Source: Anaerolineaceae bacterium (GTDB lineage: Bacteria; Chloroflexota; Anaerolineae; 4572-78). From it: a DNA stretch of 6,445 bases. A model generated the notes under the pieces. The model worked only from the letters and a program-made list of their open reading frames with translations, did not search any database and had not been told where the DNA came from. This document shows positions 1-6,405 of the stretch, one piece after another. The first letter of the stretch is position 1. Each line of letters begins with the position of its first letter. The stretch lies in NCBI GenBank assembly GCA_024762375.1, contig JANTHQ010000112.1, positions 1 to 6,445 of the forward strand, in the 5' to 3' direction. The translations under genes and the position numbers were made by a program.

Positions 1-1482
1 CAGGGTGAAGGTGTACCGGTCGGCAATCAACTCGCCGGGCAGCCACGTGTCGGTGGGGCGGTCGCCGTTTTGCGGCAGCACATCAATTTGGGTGATGAGA
101 TTTCCCTCGCCATCCACCAAATGCCCGAAAATCTTCAGGCTTTTTTGCGGCGGATTCACCGCCTGCCAGTGGACGGTCAGATAGAACGTGTCGCCCGGTT
201 GCAACGGCGCGGCATCTTTCAGCGGGATGAACGGCTCGACGGGGTGCAGGTCATCCGTCTGTTTGACGGGGTTCTGCACCTCAAATTGATGGTCAATCAG
301 CAGGATGGCGTTTTCGCCGAAAACGGCTTCCGGCGCGGCGGGAATGGGAATGGTGACGAATTTCGGTTCCAAATGGGGATATGCCGGAATGAGCACCACC
401 AGCAACGCGGCGGCGAAAATCGGTGTGTGATTCATGCGCGGTTCCAGCCAGAAACTGATACCTGCCAGCACTGCCAGCGCCAACGCGGCGAATCCGAGCA
501 GTTGCCACGGGTATGCCAGCGAACTTTGTACAGTGGGCAATTGCCACAGCCAGCGCATCCACGGCAGAACCAGCACAATCACCGCCGTTGCCGTGCCGAT
601 GAAAAACCATGGGCGCGGGTCTTTCCCATTTTTCCAGATGAAGATGGATACCAGCGCCAGCGCAATCGCGGCGAAACCCAAACTGAAGGTCAGCCCATCC
701 TGCCAGCCGGGAACAGACACCCCGAACCCCCAAAACGGTGCGAGCAACTGCGCCGGATACACCAGATGGTCAGCCGGATTTGGCAGACTCGGCGCGGCGG
801 CGGCCAGCGCGCGCGGCACGGTGATGGCGGCGGCAATCGCCAGCCCAATGGCGGACATGGCAATCGGTGGGCGTGATTGCGGGCGATGGAAACCAACCTG
901 CATCGCTACCAACATCACCCACGCCCACACGCCCAGCCCGAGATGACTCAACCCGAGCGCCGCCCAGAAAACCACCGCAATCGCCATCACGGGCAGGGTC
1001 GGGCTGGCAACCAGATAGGTTGCCGCCAGCAGCGCCCACGGCAGCACGCCCCAGAAAAACGATTCGCCGAATGCGCCGCGCACCAGCAGCGCAGCAGTCA
1101 AAAACGGGGCGTAAATGTATGCCAGCGCGGCGACCGTCGCCCCTTTTGCGCCGAGCCAGCTTTTCAGCCACAGATACAGCCCGCTTGCGCCCGCCAAAAT
1201 GCCGAGCGCGGAAACGGTTTTCATCGCTGCCAGCGCGGGCAGGGGCAAAATCGCCGCCAGATAATACGGCAGCAGCCCGCCGCTGCGCAGGGCATCGAAG
1301 CCGGTGAGCGGCGGAACCCAGTGCAGGTTGAATAGATTTTCGCGCAGCGAATCGATTGCCCACAGCGCGGTGAAACCTGCATGGGTTTCGAAATAACCGG
1401 GATATGTCAGCGGCGCAATGGCGAAAATCGCTAGCGCCAGCGTCAGCAGCAGATATGGAATTGTGGATTGTTTTTCGGACAT
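1..1482 (-). CDS. Polytopic membrane protein, PTPS_related / glycosyltransferase-like (partial, 3' end outside window)
   Basis: The minus-strand frame opens with ATG at 1482 and stays open for 494 codons to the window edge, so the C-terminus is missing. An in-frame TGA sits two codons upstream of the ATG and the next Met is residue 87, inside the membrane region, so 1482 is the likely start. No Shine-Dalgarno sequence precedes it. By eye there are about 10-11 hydrophobic segments between residues 8 and 370. Landmarks are PGYFETHAGF (28-37), a periplasmic-loop-like sequence; YAPFLTAALLVRGAFGES (124-141), resembling the APY...YVRGALGE signature; WGFGVSVPG (251-259); and YPWQLLG (324-330). These recall the PTPS_related membrane family (PF10131), distant relatives of GT-C glycosyltransferases. 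From about 395 the chain becomes soluble and beta-rich, with an HWQ...FGHLVD...W.PGE pattern (438-484) that I recall after such membrane domains in Chloroflexota. Sugar transfer is inferred; no substrate can be named. The frame is intact and the plus-strand ORFs over it are shadows. Confidence 0.82.
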   Translation of the reverse strand, partial: MSEKQSTIPYLLLTLALAIFAIAPLTYPGYFETHAGFTALWAIDSLRENLFNLHWVPPLTGFDALRSGGLLPYYLAAILPLPALAAMKTVSALGILAGASGLYLWLKSWLGAKGATVAALAYIYAPFLTAALLVRGAFGESFFWGVLPWALLAATYLVASPTLPVMAIAVVFWAALGLSHLGLGVWAWVMLVAMQVGFHRPQSRPPIAMSAIGLAIAAAITVPRALAAAAPSLPNPADHLVYPAQLLAPFWGFGVSVPGWQDGLTFSLGFAAIALALVSIFIWKNGKDPRPWFFIGTATAVIVLVLPWMRWLWQLPTVQSSLAYPWQLLGFAALALAVLAGISFWLEPRMNHTPIFAAALLVVLIPAYPHLEPKFVTIPIPAAPEAVFGENAILLIDHQFEVQNPVKQTDDLHPVEPFIPLKDAAPLQPGDTFYLTVHWQAVNPPQKSLKIFGHLVDGEGNLITQIDVLPQNGDRPTDTWLPGELIADRYTFTL

Positions 1483-1485
1483 GTG

Positions 1486-1559
1486 TCAGCCATCAGCAGT
1501 CAGTTGTCAGCGTTCAGCCATCAGTTTGGGACTGAGCGCTGAATGCTGAACGCTGATTG
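1486..1559. repeat. Inverted arrays of a 7-bp repeat, TCAGNNN x6 facing CTGANNN x4
   Basis: Six consecutive heptads beginning TCAG start at 1486, 1493, 1500, 1507, 1514 and 1521 with an exact 7-bp period. After a 4-nt gap four heptads beginning CTGA, the reverse complement of TCAG, start at 1532, 1539, 1546 and 1553. The arms can pair: 1507-1518 is perfectly complementary to 1545-1556 (12 bp), followed by two mismatches and four more pairs (1521-1524 with 1539-1542 region). An 11-bp direct repeat, TCAGCCATCAG, occurs at 1486 and 1514. The array ends 3 nt from the start codon of the minus-strand membrane-protein gene, so it would occupy most of its leader. It is non-coding in any credible frame. 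Heptanucleotide tandem repeats (STRR) are known from cyanobacteria, but with different units. Confidence 0.85.
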
Positions 1560-1561
1560 CT

Positions 1562-1589
1562 ATTATATGGCTTGCGGAACGGGGAGCAA
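1562..1589 (-). promoter_or_regulatory. Candidate sigma-70-type promoter for the minus-strand membrane-protein gene
   Basis: Read on the minus strand, TATAAT occupies 1567-1562, a perfect -10 hexamer. At a 16-nt spacing upstream is TTGCTC (1589-1584); TTTGCT at 17 nt is an alternative. Both match the -35 consensus at only three positions. Transcription would start near 1555 and give a leader of roughly 70 nt ending at the ATG at 1482, made up of the TCAG/CTGA heptad array. The site sits between the two inverted repeats and just beyond the end of the cytochrome gene, where a new promoter would be expected. It was found by eye only, with no transcript data. Confidence 0.45.
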
Positions 1590-1592
1590 AAG

Positions 1593-1653
1593 CGGAGATT
1601 GGTTATTGGAAATTGGAGGATTAATCCAGCCAACAACCAATAACCAATCTCCG
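1593..1653. repeat. Inverted heptad repeat ATTGGNN with 17-bp perfect arms; possible 3'-end hairpin of the cytochrome transcript
   Basis: Positions 1593-1609 are the exact reverse complement of 1637-1653 (17 bp). The 27-nt interior can pair further: TTGG (1613-1616) with CCAA (1630-1633), and GGATTAATCC (1618-1627) is itself a palindrome, so the whole segment can fold as one interrupted hairpin. The left arm is built of three heptads ATTGGNN (1598, 1605, 1612) and the right arm of heptads NNCCAAT (1635, 1642, with a one-mismatch copy at 1628). It begins 9 nt after the stop codon of the minus-strand cytochrome gene. Only a short CTTTTG follows on that strand and the stem is not especially GC-rich, so it is a weak match to an intrinsic terminator. 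It may instead stabilise or delimit the 3' end, or simply be a dispersed repeat. Confidence 0.85.
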
Positions 1654-1661
1654 GTAACCGA

Positions 1662-3440
1662 TTACGGTTCAATATCGAGCAGTACCGGCGGCAGTGATGC
1701 CGGATTGATGCCCGTTGTGGCAGACAGCGTGATATGGTCATCACCGCCGCCACCATCACCGTGATGGGGGCCTTCGTTGCGGTCGGGGTTGTTGGTGTGA
1801 CACACGGTACAGGTATCAATCGTCCCGGCGTGCCCCTGCAACAAAATCGATTGCACGTTGTCGTTTTCGGTGCTGGCGGGGTAGATGGCGTGCTGACTGC
1901 CGTGACACGCTTGGCAGTAAATGCCCTTGTGCCCGGTCGAGAATCGGTATAGCGTGCCCGGATTTTCGCTGTGGGCAGAATCGTGGCACTGGCCGCAGCG
2001 CGGCATATCGAACCACGGATTGCGCGCCGGATTGGCGACATCGGCCATGTTGCCATGGCAGCTTTGGCACGTTTCGCCGGCTGCCGCCATCGTGCCGCGT
2101 AAACAACTGGTGGACGGCCCCGGATGGCAACTGTAACATGTGCCTTCCATCGTGCCGTCGTCGATGGACTGATGTTTATCGTGCATAACATGCGACAAAC
2201 TGCCCAGCCCCGGTTCGCCGGATGTGCCCAGCGCGTTGGAACTGTGACAACTGGCACACAGCACCGGTCGCTGCGACATCAAATCGGTGCCTTCTGCTCG
2301 GTCGTGCAGGGTCAAAATGTTTTGTTTCACTTTTCCGGTAGCGATGTCGGGATTGGCTTGCCCACGGTCATCGTGACAATATTCGCAGTGCAATTCGGTA
2401 GAAACGGGGATAACCGTCTGTGTGCTGGCGAGAATGTTGCCGGCATTATCTTTCGCAATCACTTCCGCTACCTGATATGGGTAGGGGGTATTCGGATAAT
2501 CATCACGGAACTCCGTCAGCGGGATGCCTTCGGCGATATAATGGTCACCGGCGGGATCCATTTCCCCGCTCAACCCAAAGCCTTTCAACCCGACATTTTG
2601 CGCCAGCGGCTGCGCCAATCCGAAGAGCTGCTGGGCATAATCCCAGAAATTCGTTTTGCTGGCAGATTCGGTATTGCTCAGCACGCGGTATTCCACCGTC
2701 ACATTGGTGACGATATCCGGTTCGTGCCCGCGCCGAACCACCTGCGCCCACAGGGTATTGAACGGCGGCAGCACGGCGAAATCCTCAAAACTGGGATCCA
2801 TGCAGTGCATCCCCAAATCGTTCCATGCGATGATGGTGTACTGCCCGTTTCCGGCGGGTGGATTGCCCATCCCCGCGGGTGGCGGGATGCTGCCGGTGGG
2901 TGGCGGTGTGCCTGTTGTCACCGGGGTGGCGGTCGGGGCGGGTGATGTGGGGTCCGGAGTGGGTGTGGGCAGTTCAGGAAAACCTTTCAACACCAGCGGC
3001 AGATACACAAAAAAGTCGCCCGTGTTTGGCGCAACGGTGGGGGTTGTGCTGGGGTCGGGCGTCGGCGAGCCGGGATGGTCGGCGGCATCACCGGGGAAGG
3101 TGAGCGCCTGAATTTCGGCGAGGTTGGTGAACCCGTCACCGTCCGAGTCCAGCCCTTCAATCGCCGCAAAATTGTGGCTGTTGGTGCGGTAATCGGTGGC
3201 GTAACTGTTCAAGTTGTTTTCTGACGGCGTACCGGTGTGACACAAGGTACAGCCATCCAGCCGGGAGCCGGTAATGTTGGGGTATGCGGCATTGGCGGCG
3301 GCGAGATAACTCGACTTGGCTTGTGTTTTGGTCGGTGTGGCCAGCAAAAACACAGCGAAAAAAAGTGCAATCAGTGCGACAAAACCGAAGAGCCACCGCT
3401 GTTTTGCAAACAACGGTCGCCAATGAAAGATACGTCTCAT
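1662..3440 (-). CDS. Exported octahaem c-type cytochrome (1 + 7 CXXCH motifs) with Pro/Thr-rich linker
   Basis: The 592-residue product starts at ATG 3440, 5 nt after a perfect AGGAGG. It has a Sec-type signal peptide: basic residues 2-15, hydrophobic core about 18-34, likely cleavage after TQA41. Haem module 1 has CTLCH at 64-68 followed by an EF-hand-like loop DSDGDGFTNLAE (98-109; D98, D100, D102, N106, E109). VYLPLVLK (145-152) and a Pro/Thr/Ser/Gly-rich linker (about 124-198) follow. The second half opens with AWNDLGMHCMD (205-215), a signature I recall from uncharacterised multihaem proteins. Seven more CXXCH motifs follow at 352, 395, 435, 458, 482, 509 and 544. Candidate distal ligands include H379, H417, H420, H423, H490, H504, H517 and H537. 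C213 and C446 lie outside the motifs. There is no CXXCK and no membrane anchor. Haem spacing does not fit hydroxylamine oxidoreductase or tetrathionate reductase. The likely role is electron transfer outside the membrane; the partner is unknown. Haem number and export are well supported, but the specific family is not assigned. Confidence 0.93.
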   Translation of the reverse strand: MRRIFHWRPLFAKQRWLFGFVALIALFFAVFLLATPTKTQAKSSYLAAANAAYPNITGSRLDGCTLCHTGTPSENNLNSYATDYRTNSHNFAAIEGLDSDGDGFTNLAEIQALTFPGDAADHPGSPTPDPSTTPTVAPNTGDFFVYLPLVLKGFPELPTPTPDPTSPAPTATPVTTGTPPPTGSIPPPAGMGNPPAGNGQYTIIAWNDLGMHCMDPSFEDFAVLPPFNTLWAQVVRRGHEPDIVTNVTVEYRVLSNTESASKTNFWDYAQQLFGLAQPLAQNVGLKGFGLSGEMDPAGDHYIAEGIPLTEFRDDYPNTPYPYQVAEVIAKDNAGNILASTQTVIPVSTELHCEYCHDDRGQANPDIATGKVKQNILTLHDRAEGTDLMSQRPVLCASCHSSNALGTSGEPGLGSLSHVMHDKHQSIDDGTMEGTCYSCHPGPSTSCLRGTMAAAGETCQSCHGNMADVANPARNPWFDMPRCGQCHDSAHSENPGTLYRFSTGHKGIYCQACHGSQHAIYPASTENDNVQSILLQGHAGTIDTCTVCHTNNPDRNEGPHHGDGGGGDDHITLSATTGINPASLPPVLLDIEP

Positions 3441-3444
3441 ATAA

Positions 3445-3451
3445 TCCTCCT
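3445..3451 (-). promoter_or_regulatory. Strong ribosome binding site of the cytochrome gene
   Basis: On the minus strand AGGAGGA lies 4 nt before the ATG at 3440, or 5 nt counting only AGGAGG. This is a full match to the anti-Shine-Dalgarno sequence and fixes the cytochrome start. It contrasts with the downstream membrane-protein gene, which has none. Confidence 0.85.
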
Positions 3452-3607
3452 ATCAGATAAATTAATAAACCTCCACAGTCACAGACGGGAGATCGGCAAA
3501 ATAGATACGGTTACAACCTTAAAAAAATCATTTTAGATGTGCGCTTTTTGCACTCCAATCGGCTTTACATACAATTATTGATAGAGAAAATGCACAATCA
3601 GTGTATC
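3452..3607. promoter_or_regulatory. Divergent intergenic control region between cytochrome and UPF0182 genes
   Basis: The gap between the two divergent start codons (3441-3621) must hold promoters for both genes. It is AT-rich, with an A-tract at 3521-3527. A small symmetric element GGTTACAACC (3509-3518; arms GGTT/AACC around a 2-nt centre) lies near the middle and could be an operator half or chance. I found no convincing -35/-10 pair for the cytochrome strand. No riboswitch, attenuator or repeat of the heptad type found downstream of the cytochrome is visible here. Confidence 0.45.
3548..3575 (+). promoter_or_regulatory. Candidate sigma-70-type promoter for the UPF0182 gene
   Basis: TTGCAC (3548-3553) and TACAAT (3570-3575) are separated by 16 nt. 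The -10 matches TATAAT at five of six positions and the -35 matches at its TTG. Predicted initiation is about 3582, giving a leader of roughly 40 nt to the ATG at 3622. It was assigned by eye. Confidence 0.4.
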
Positions 3608-3613
3608 GAGGAG
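3608..3613 (+). promoter_or_regulatory. Ribosome binding site deciding the UPF0182 start
   Basis: GAGGAG lies 8 nt before ATG 3622. The alternative in-frame GTG at 3601 lies upstream of this site, would place it inside the coding region, and has no comparable Shine-Dalgarno of its own. The ATG is therefore preferred. Confidence 0.75.
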
Positions 3614-3621
3614 AAAAATTT

Positions 3622-6396
3622 ATGGCAGCGCAGCAACCCGGCAGTGACCGGGAATTCAATGTTTCCGGCGAAAATATTCCCCGCATTTCAGGGCGATTTT
3701 GGGTTACCGCTTTTATCATTTTCATCGTTTTTGTCAGTTTTAATCGGGTGGTACAGCTATATACCGATTGGTTGTGGTTTCAGGCCGTGGGATACCGGCA
3801 AATTTTCACCACCGAGCTTTCCACCAAAGTCCTCACATTTTTGGTGGCGGCAGTGGTTTTTGTCATCCTGTTTTTGGCGAATACGGCCATTGCCCGTTGG
3901 CAAGTAAAGCGAAACACCCTCTTTTTCAGCGATGAAACGCTGGTAGCGCAAAAGATGGTCACCTATGTGGTGTTGGCCGTGGCACTGCTGCTGGCATGGA
4001 TGGTTGGTTCGACGGCATCGGCAAACTGGCTGACAGTGCTGGAATACCTGAAACAGGTTTCGTTCAACATTGCCGACCCGATTTTCGGGATGGATGTGGG
4101 TTTTTATATCTTCACCCTGCCGCTGATGAAATTTCTGCAGGGTTGGCTGGTAATTGTGCTCTTTCTATCATTATTCGGCGCAGCGGGAATTTATTTGCTG
4201 GAGCAGCGCGATAATCTGGAAGAAGGACGATTCGTTTTGTTGCCGTATGCGCAACTGCATCTGTCTGTCATCGGTGCGCTGATATTTATTGCGTTTGCAT
4301 GGGGGCACTGGCTCGACGGGTTCGGGTTGATGTACAGCAACCGTGGCGTGGTTTTCGGCGCGAGTTACACCGATATCAACGTGGTGTTGCCTGTGCTGCG
4401 CATTATGATGGGCGTGGCGGCTGTATCGGCGTTGCTGTTGGTTATCAACATTTTCATTCGCCGAAATGTTTTTCCACTGGCAGCGATTTTCATCTGGCTG
4501 GTGGGGGGATTTTTACTGCGCGGTGTGGTTCCCGGTGCGGTGCAGCGTTTTGTGGTGGAACCGAACGAGTTGCAGCGTGAAGCGCCATACATCGCCCACG
4601 ATATTGAATTCACCAACCGGGCCTATAACCTGACAAAAGTGCAGGAAACCGAATTCGATTCATTGAAAAATTTGGCGGCGGCAGAATTAGAAAGTAATGC
4701 TGATACCCTGAACAACATCCGTCTGTGGGATTATCGCCCGTTGCTGCAAACATTCCGGCAGTTACAGGAATTGCGGCTCTATTACACATTTAACGATGTG
4801 GATCTCGACCGCTACACCATCAACGGACAATACCGGCAGGTGGCAATTTCTGCGCGCGAGTTGGAAAAAGCGCAGTTGCAATCACCCACATGGGTGAACC
4901 AAAAACTGCAATTTACCCACGGTTACGGCGTTGTGATGAACCCGGTCAACGAGGTGACATCCGAGGGGCTGCCCAATTTGTGGATAAAAGACCTGCCGCC
5001 GAAATCATCGGTTGATTTGACGGTCAATCGTCCCGAAATCTATTATGGCGAAAGCACCACCGATTATGTGTTTGTGAAAACCAACGAACGCGAATTTGAC
5101 TATCCCGGTGAAGGCGACAAATCGGTATATACCCAATATGACGGGCTGGGTGGTGTGCCATTGAACAGCTATCTCAACCGGCTGGCATTTGCCTTCCGTC
5201 TGGGCGACAGCAACATCATTCTCAGCAGCGACATCACCAACGCCAGTCGCATCATGTTCCACCGCGAGATTCAAACGCGTGTGCGCACCATCGCCCCGTT
5301 TTTAGAATATGATGACGACCCGTACATCGTTTTGGGTGACGACGGGCGACTCTACTGGATTCAGGATGCGTACACTATTTCCAACCTGTACCCCTACTCG
5401 GCTCGAACCGCCGGGCAATTTAACTACATTCGCAATTCTGTCAAAGCTGTGATTGACCCCTATAACGGCACGGTAACTTTCTATCTTTTCGACCCGAATG
5501 ACCCGTTGGCGCAAACATATAACCGTATTTTCCCCGGGATTTTCAAGCCGGTTTCTGAATTGCCGGAAACGCTGCGCAGTCATATCCGTTACCCCGAAGG
5601 ATTATTTAAAGTGCAGGTCAATCTGTATCAAACCTACCACATGCGAGACCCCAACGTCTTCTATAACAAAGAAGACTTGTGGGCAATTCCGCAAGAGAAT
5701 TTTTCCGGAAACACCCAGCCGGTTGAACCGTATTTTGTGATTGCCCGTTTGCCCGGCGAAACGAACGAAGAATTTTTACTGTTCCAACCGCTGACGCCGC
5801 ACAACAAAGATAACTTAGTGGCATGGTTTGCCGCCCGCTCTGATGGCGAACACTATGGTGAACTGGTATCGTACCGCTTGCCCAAACGCGAGCTCGTTTT
5901 CGGGCCGTTGCAATTAGAAGCCCGCATTGACCAAGACCCGGAAATCTCGGCGCAATTCTCGCTGTGGGACCAGGGTGGTTCACAGGTCATTCGCGGTAAT
6001 CTGCTGGTGCTGCCGCTGGGCGACGCATTGTTATATGTGGAACCGATATATCTGCAAGCCGAATCCGGGCGCATCCCCGAATTGAAACGAGTTATCATCG
6101 CCAGTGGCGACCAAGTGATTATGGCGAACACACTGGCAGAGGGGCTGGCAAAATTACTCGGCACATTCCAGGGGCAAACGGTTTCGTCGCCGGAGACCGG
6201 TGGCGAGCAGCCTTCTACGGCAGTGACATCACCGCTGGCTGACCAAACCGTCCGCCAGCTCGCCGAATCAGCCTCGGCACATTACGAGGCTGCACAAAAA
6301 GCATTGCAATTGCAAGACTGGGCCACCTATGGCGATGAACTCGACAAAATGAAATCCGCGCTGGACCAATTGCTGAAAGTTTTGAATGAACAGTAG
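3622..6396 (+). CDS. UPF0182 (COG1615, PF03699) family integral membrane protein
   Basis: The complete 924-residue product has the usual length for this family, whose biochemical function is not known to me. Seven membrane segments are visible in the first third: about 27-43, 70-91, 112-129, 174-193, 211-230, 255-278 and 284-300. A large, probably extracytoplasmic, region follows to about 850. Family-typical stretches are IMFHRE (544-549), PFLEYDDDPY (559-568), LYWIQDAYT (577-585), YIRNSVKAVIDPYNGTV (602-618), HIRYPEGLF (654-662) and YHMRDPNVFYNKEDLW (672-687). A Ser/Thr/Gly-rich spacer (about 850-872) leads to a charged, Ala/Leu-rich helical tail (872-924) containing the ALQLQDWATYGDEL pattern I recall at the C-terminus of family members. 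There is no signal peptide; TM1 probably acts as the export signal. It is divergent from the cytochrome gene and the stop is TAG. No catalytic residue can be named. The family call is firm; any functional call would be guesswork. Confidence 0.95.
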   Translation: MAAQQPGSDREFNVSGENIPRISGRFWVTAFIIFIVFVSFNRVVQLYTDWLWFQAVGYRQIFTTELSTKVLTFLVAAVVFVILFLANTAIARWQVKRNTLFFSDETLVAQKMVTYVVLAVALLLAWMVGSTASANWLTVLEYLKQVSFNIADPIFGMDVGFYIFTLPLMKFLQGWLVIVLFLSLFGAAGIYLLEQRDNLEEGRFVLLPYAQLHLSVIGALIFIAFAWGHWLDGFGLMYSNRGVVFGASYTDINVVLPVLRIMMGVAAVSALLLVINIFIRRNVFPLAAIFIWLVGGFLLRGVVPGAVQRFVVEPNELQREAPYIAHDIEFTNRAYNLTKVQETEFDSLKNLAAAELESNADTLNNIRLWDYRPLLQTFRQLQELRLYYTFNDVDLDRYTINGQYRQVAISARELEKAQLQSPTWVNQKLQFTHGYGVVMNPVNEVTSEGLPNLWIKDLPPKSSVDLTVNRPEIYYGESTTDYVFVKTNEREFDYPGEGDKSVYTQYDGLGGVPLNSYLNRLAFAFRLGDSNIILSSDITNASRIMFHREIQTRVRTIAPFLEYDDDPYIVLGDDGRLYWIQDAYTISNLYPYSARTAGQFNYIRNSVKAVIDPYNGTVTFYLFDPNDPLAQTYNRIFPGIFKPVSELPETLRSHIRYPEGLFKVQVNLYQTYHMRDPNVFYNKEDLWAIPQENFSGNTQPVEPYFVIARLPGETNEEFLLFQPLTPHNKDNLVAWFAARSDGEHYGELVSYRLPKRELVFGPLQLEARIDQDPEISAQFSLWDQGGSQVIRGNLLVLPLGDALLYVEPIYLQAESGRIPELKRVIIASGDQVIMANTLAEGLAKLLGTFQGQTVSSPETGGEQPSTAVTSPLADQTVRQLAESASAHYEAAQKALQLQDWATYGDELDKMKSALDQLLKVLNEQ

Positions 6397-6405
6397 TTTG
6401 GTGTG

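Noticed and set aside
70..876. Long plus-strand open frame of 268 codons
   Set aside because: It is antisense to the membrane-protein gene. The product is Arg/Gln/Gly-rich without domain character, while the opposite strand encodes ordered membrane segments and recognisable motifs.
1486..1653. CRISPR-like array
   Set aside because: Units are 7 bp, contiguous and inverted, with no 20-40 bp spacers and no cas gene in the window.
1593..1653. Canonical intrinsic terminator for the cytochrome gene
   Set aside because: The stem is long, but it is only moderately GC-rich and is followed on the minus strand by only four T residues, so I annotated it as a repeat with possible 3'-end function.
1514..2257. 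Minus-strand frame of 247 codons overlapping the cytochrome 3' end and the repeats
   Set aside because: It is another reading frame of the same strand. The product runs through both heptad repeat arrays, is rich in Arg/Thr/Pro and has no start signal.
2124..2945. Long plus-strand open frame of 273 codons
   Set aside because: It lies fully inside the cytochrome gene on the other strand, where eight CXXCH motifs, a signal peptide and a perfect Shine-Dalgarno establish the real frame.
1662..3440. Hydroxylamine oxidoreductase or octahaem tetrathionate reductase
   Set aside because: The haem count matches, but the 1 + 7 spacing, the Pro/Thr linker and the lack of any CXXCK motif do not fit either family.
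3601..3621. GTG at 3601 as the UPF0182 start
   Set aside because: GAGGAG at 3608-3613 is correctly placed for ATG 3622, and the GTG lies upstream of it without its own Shine-Dalgarno.
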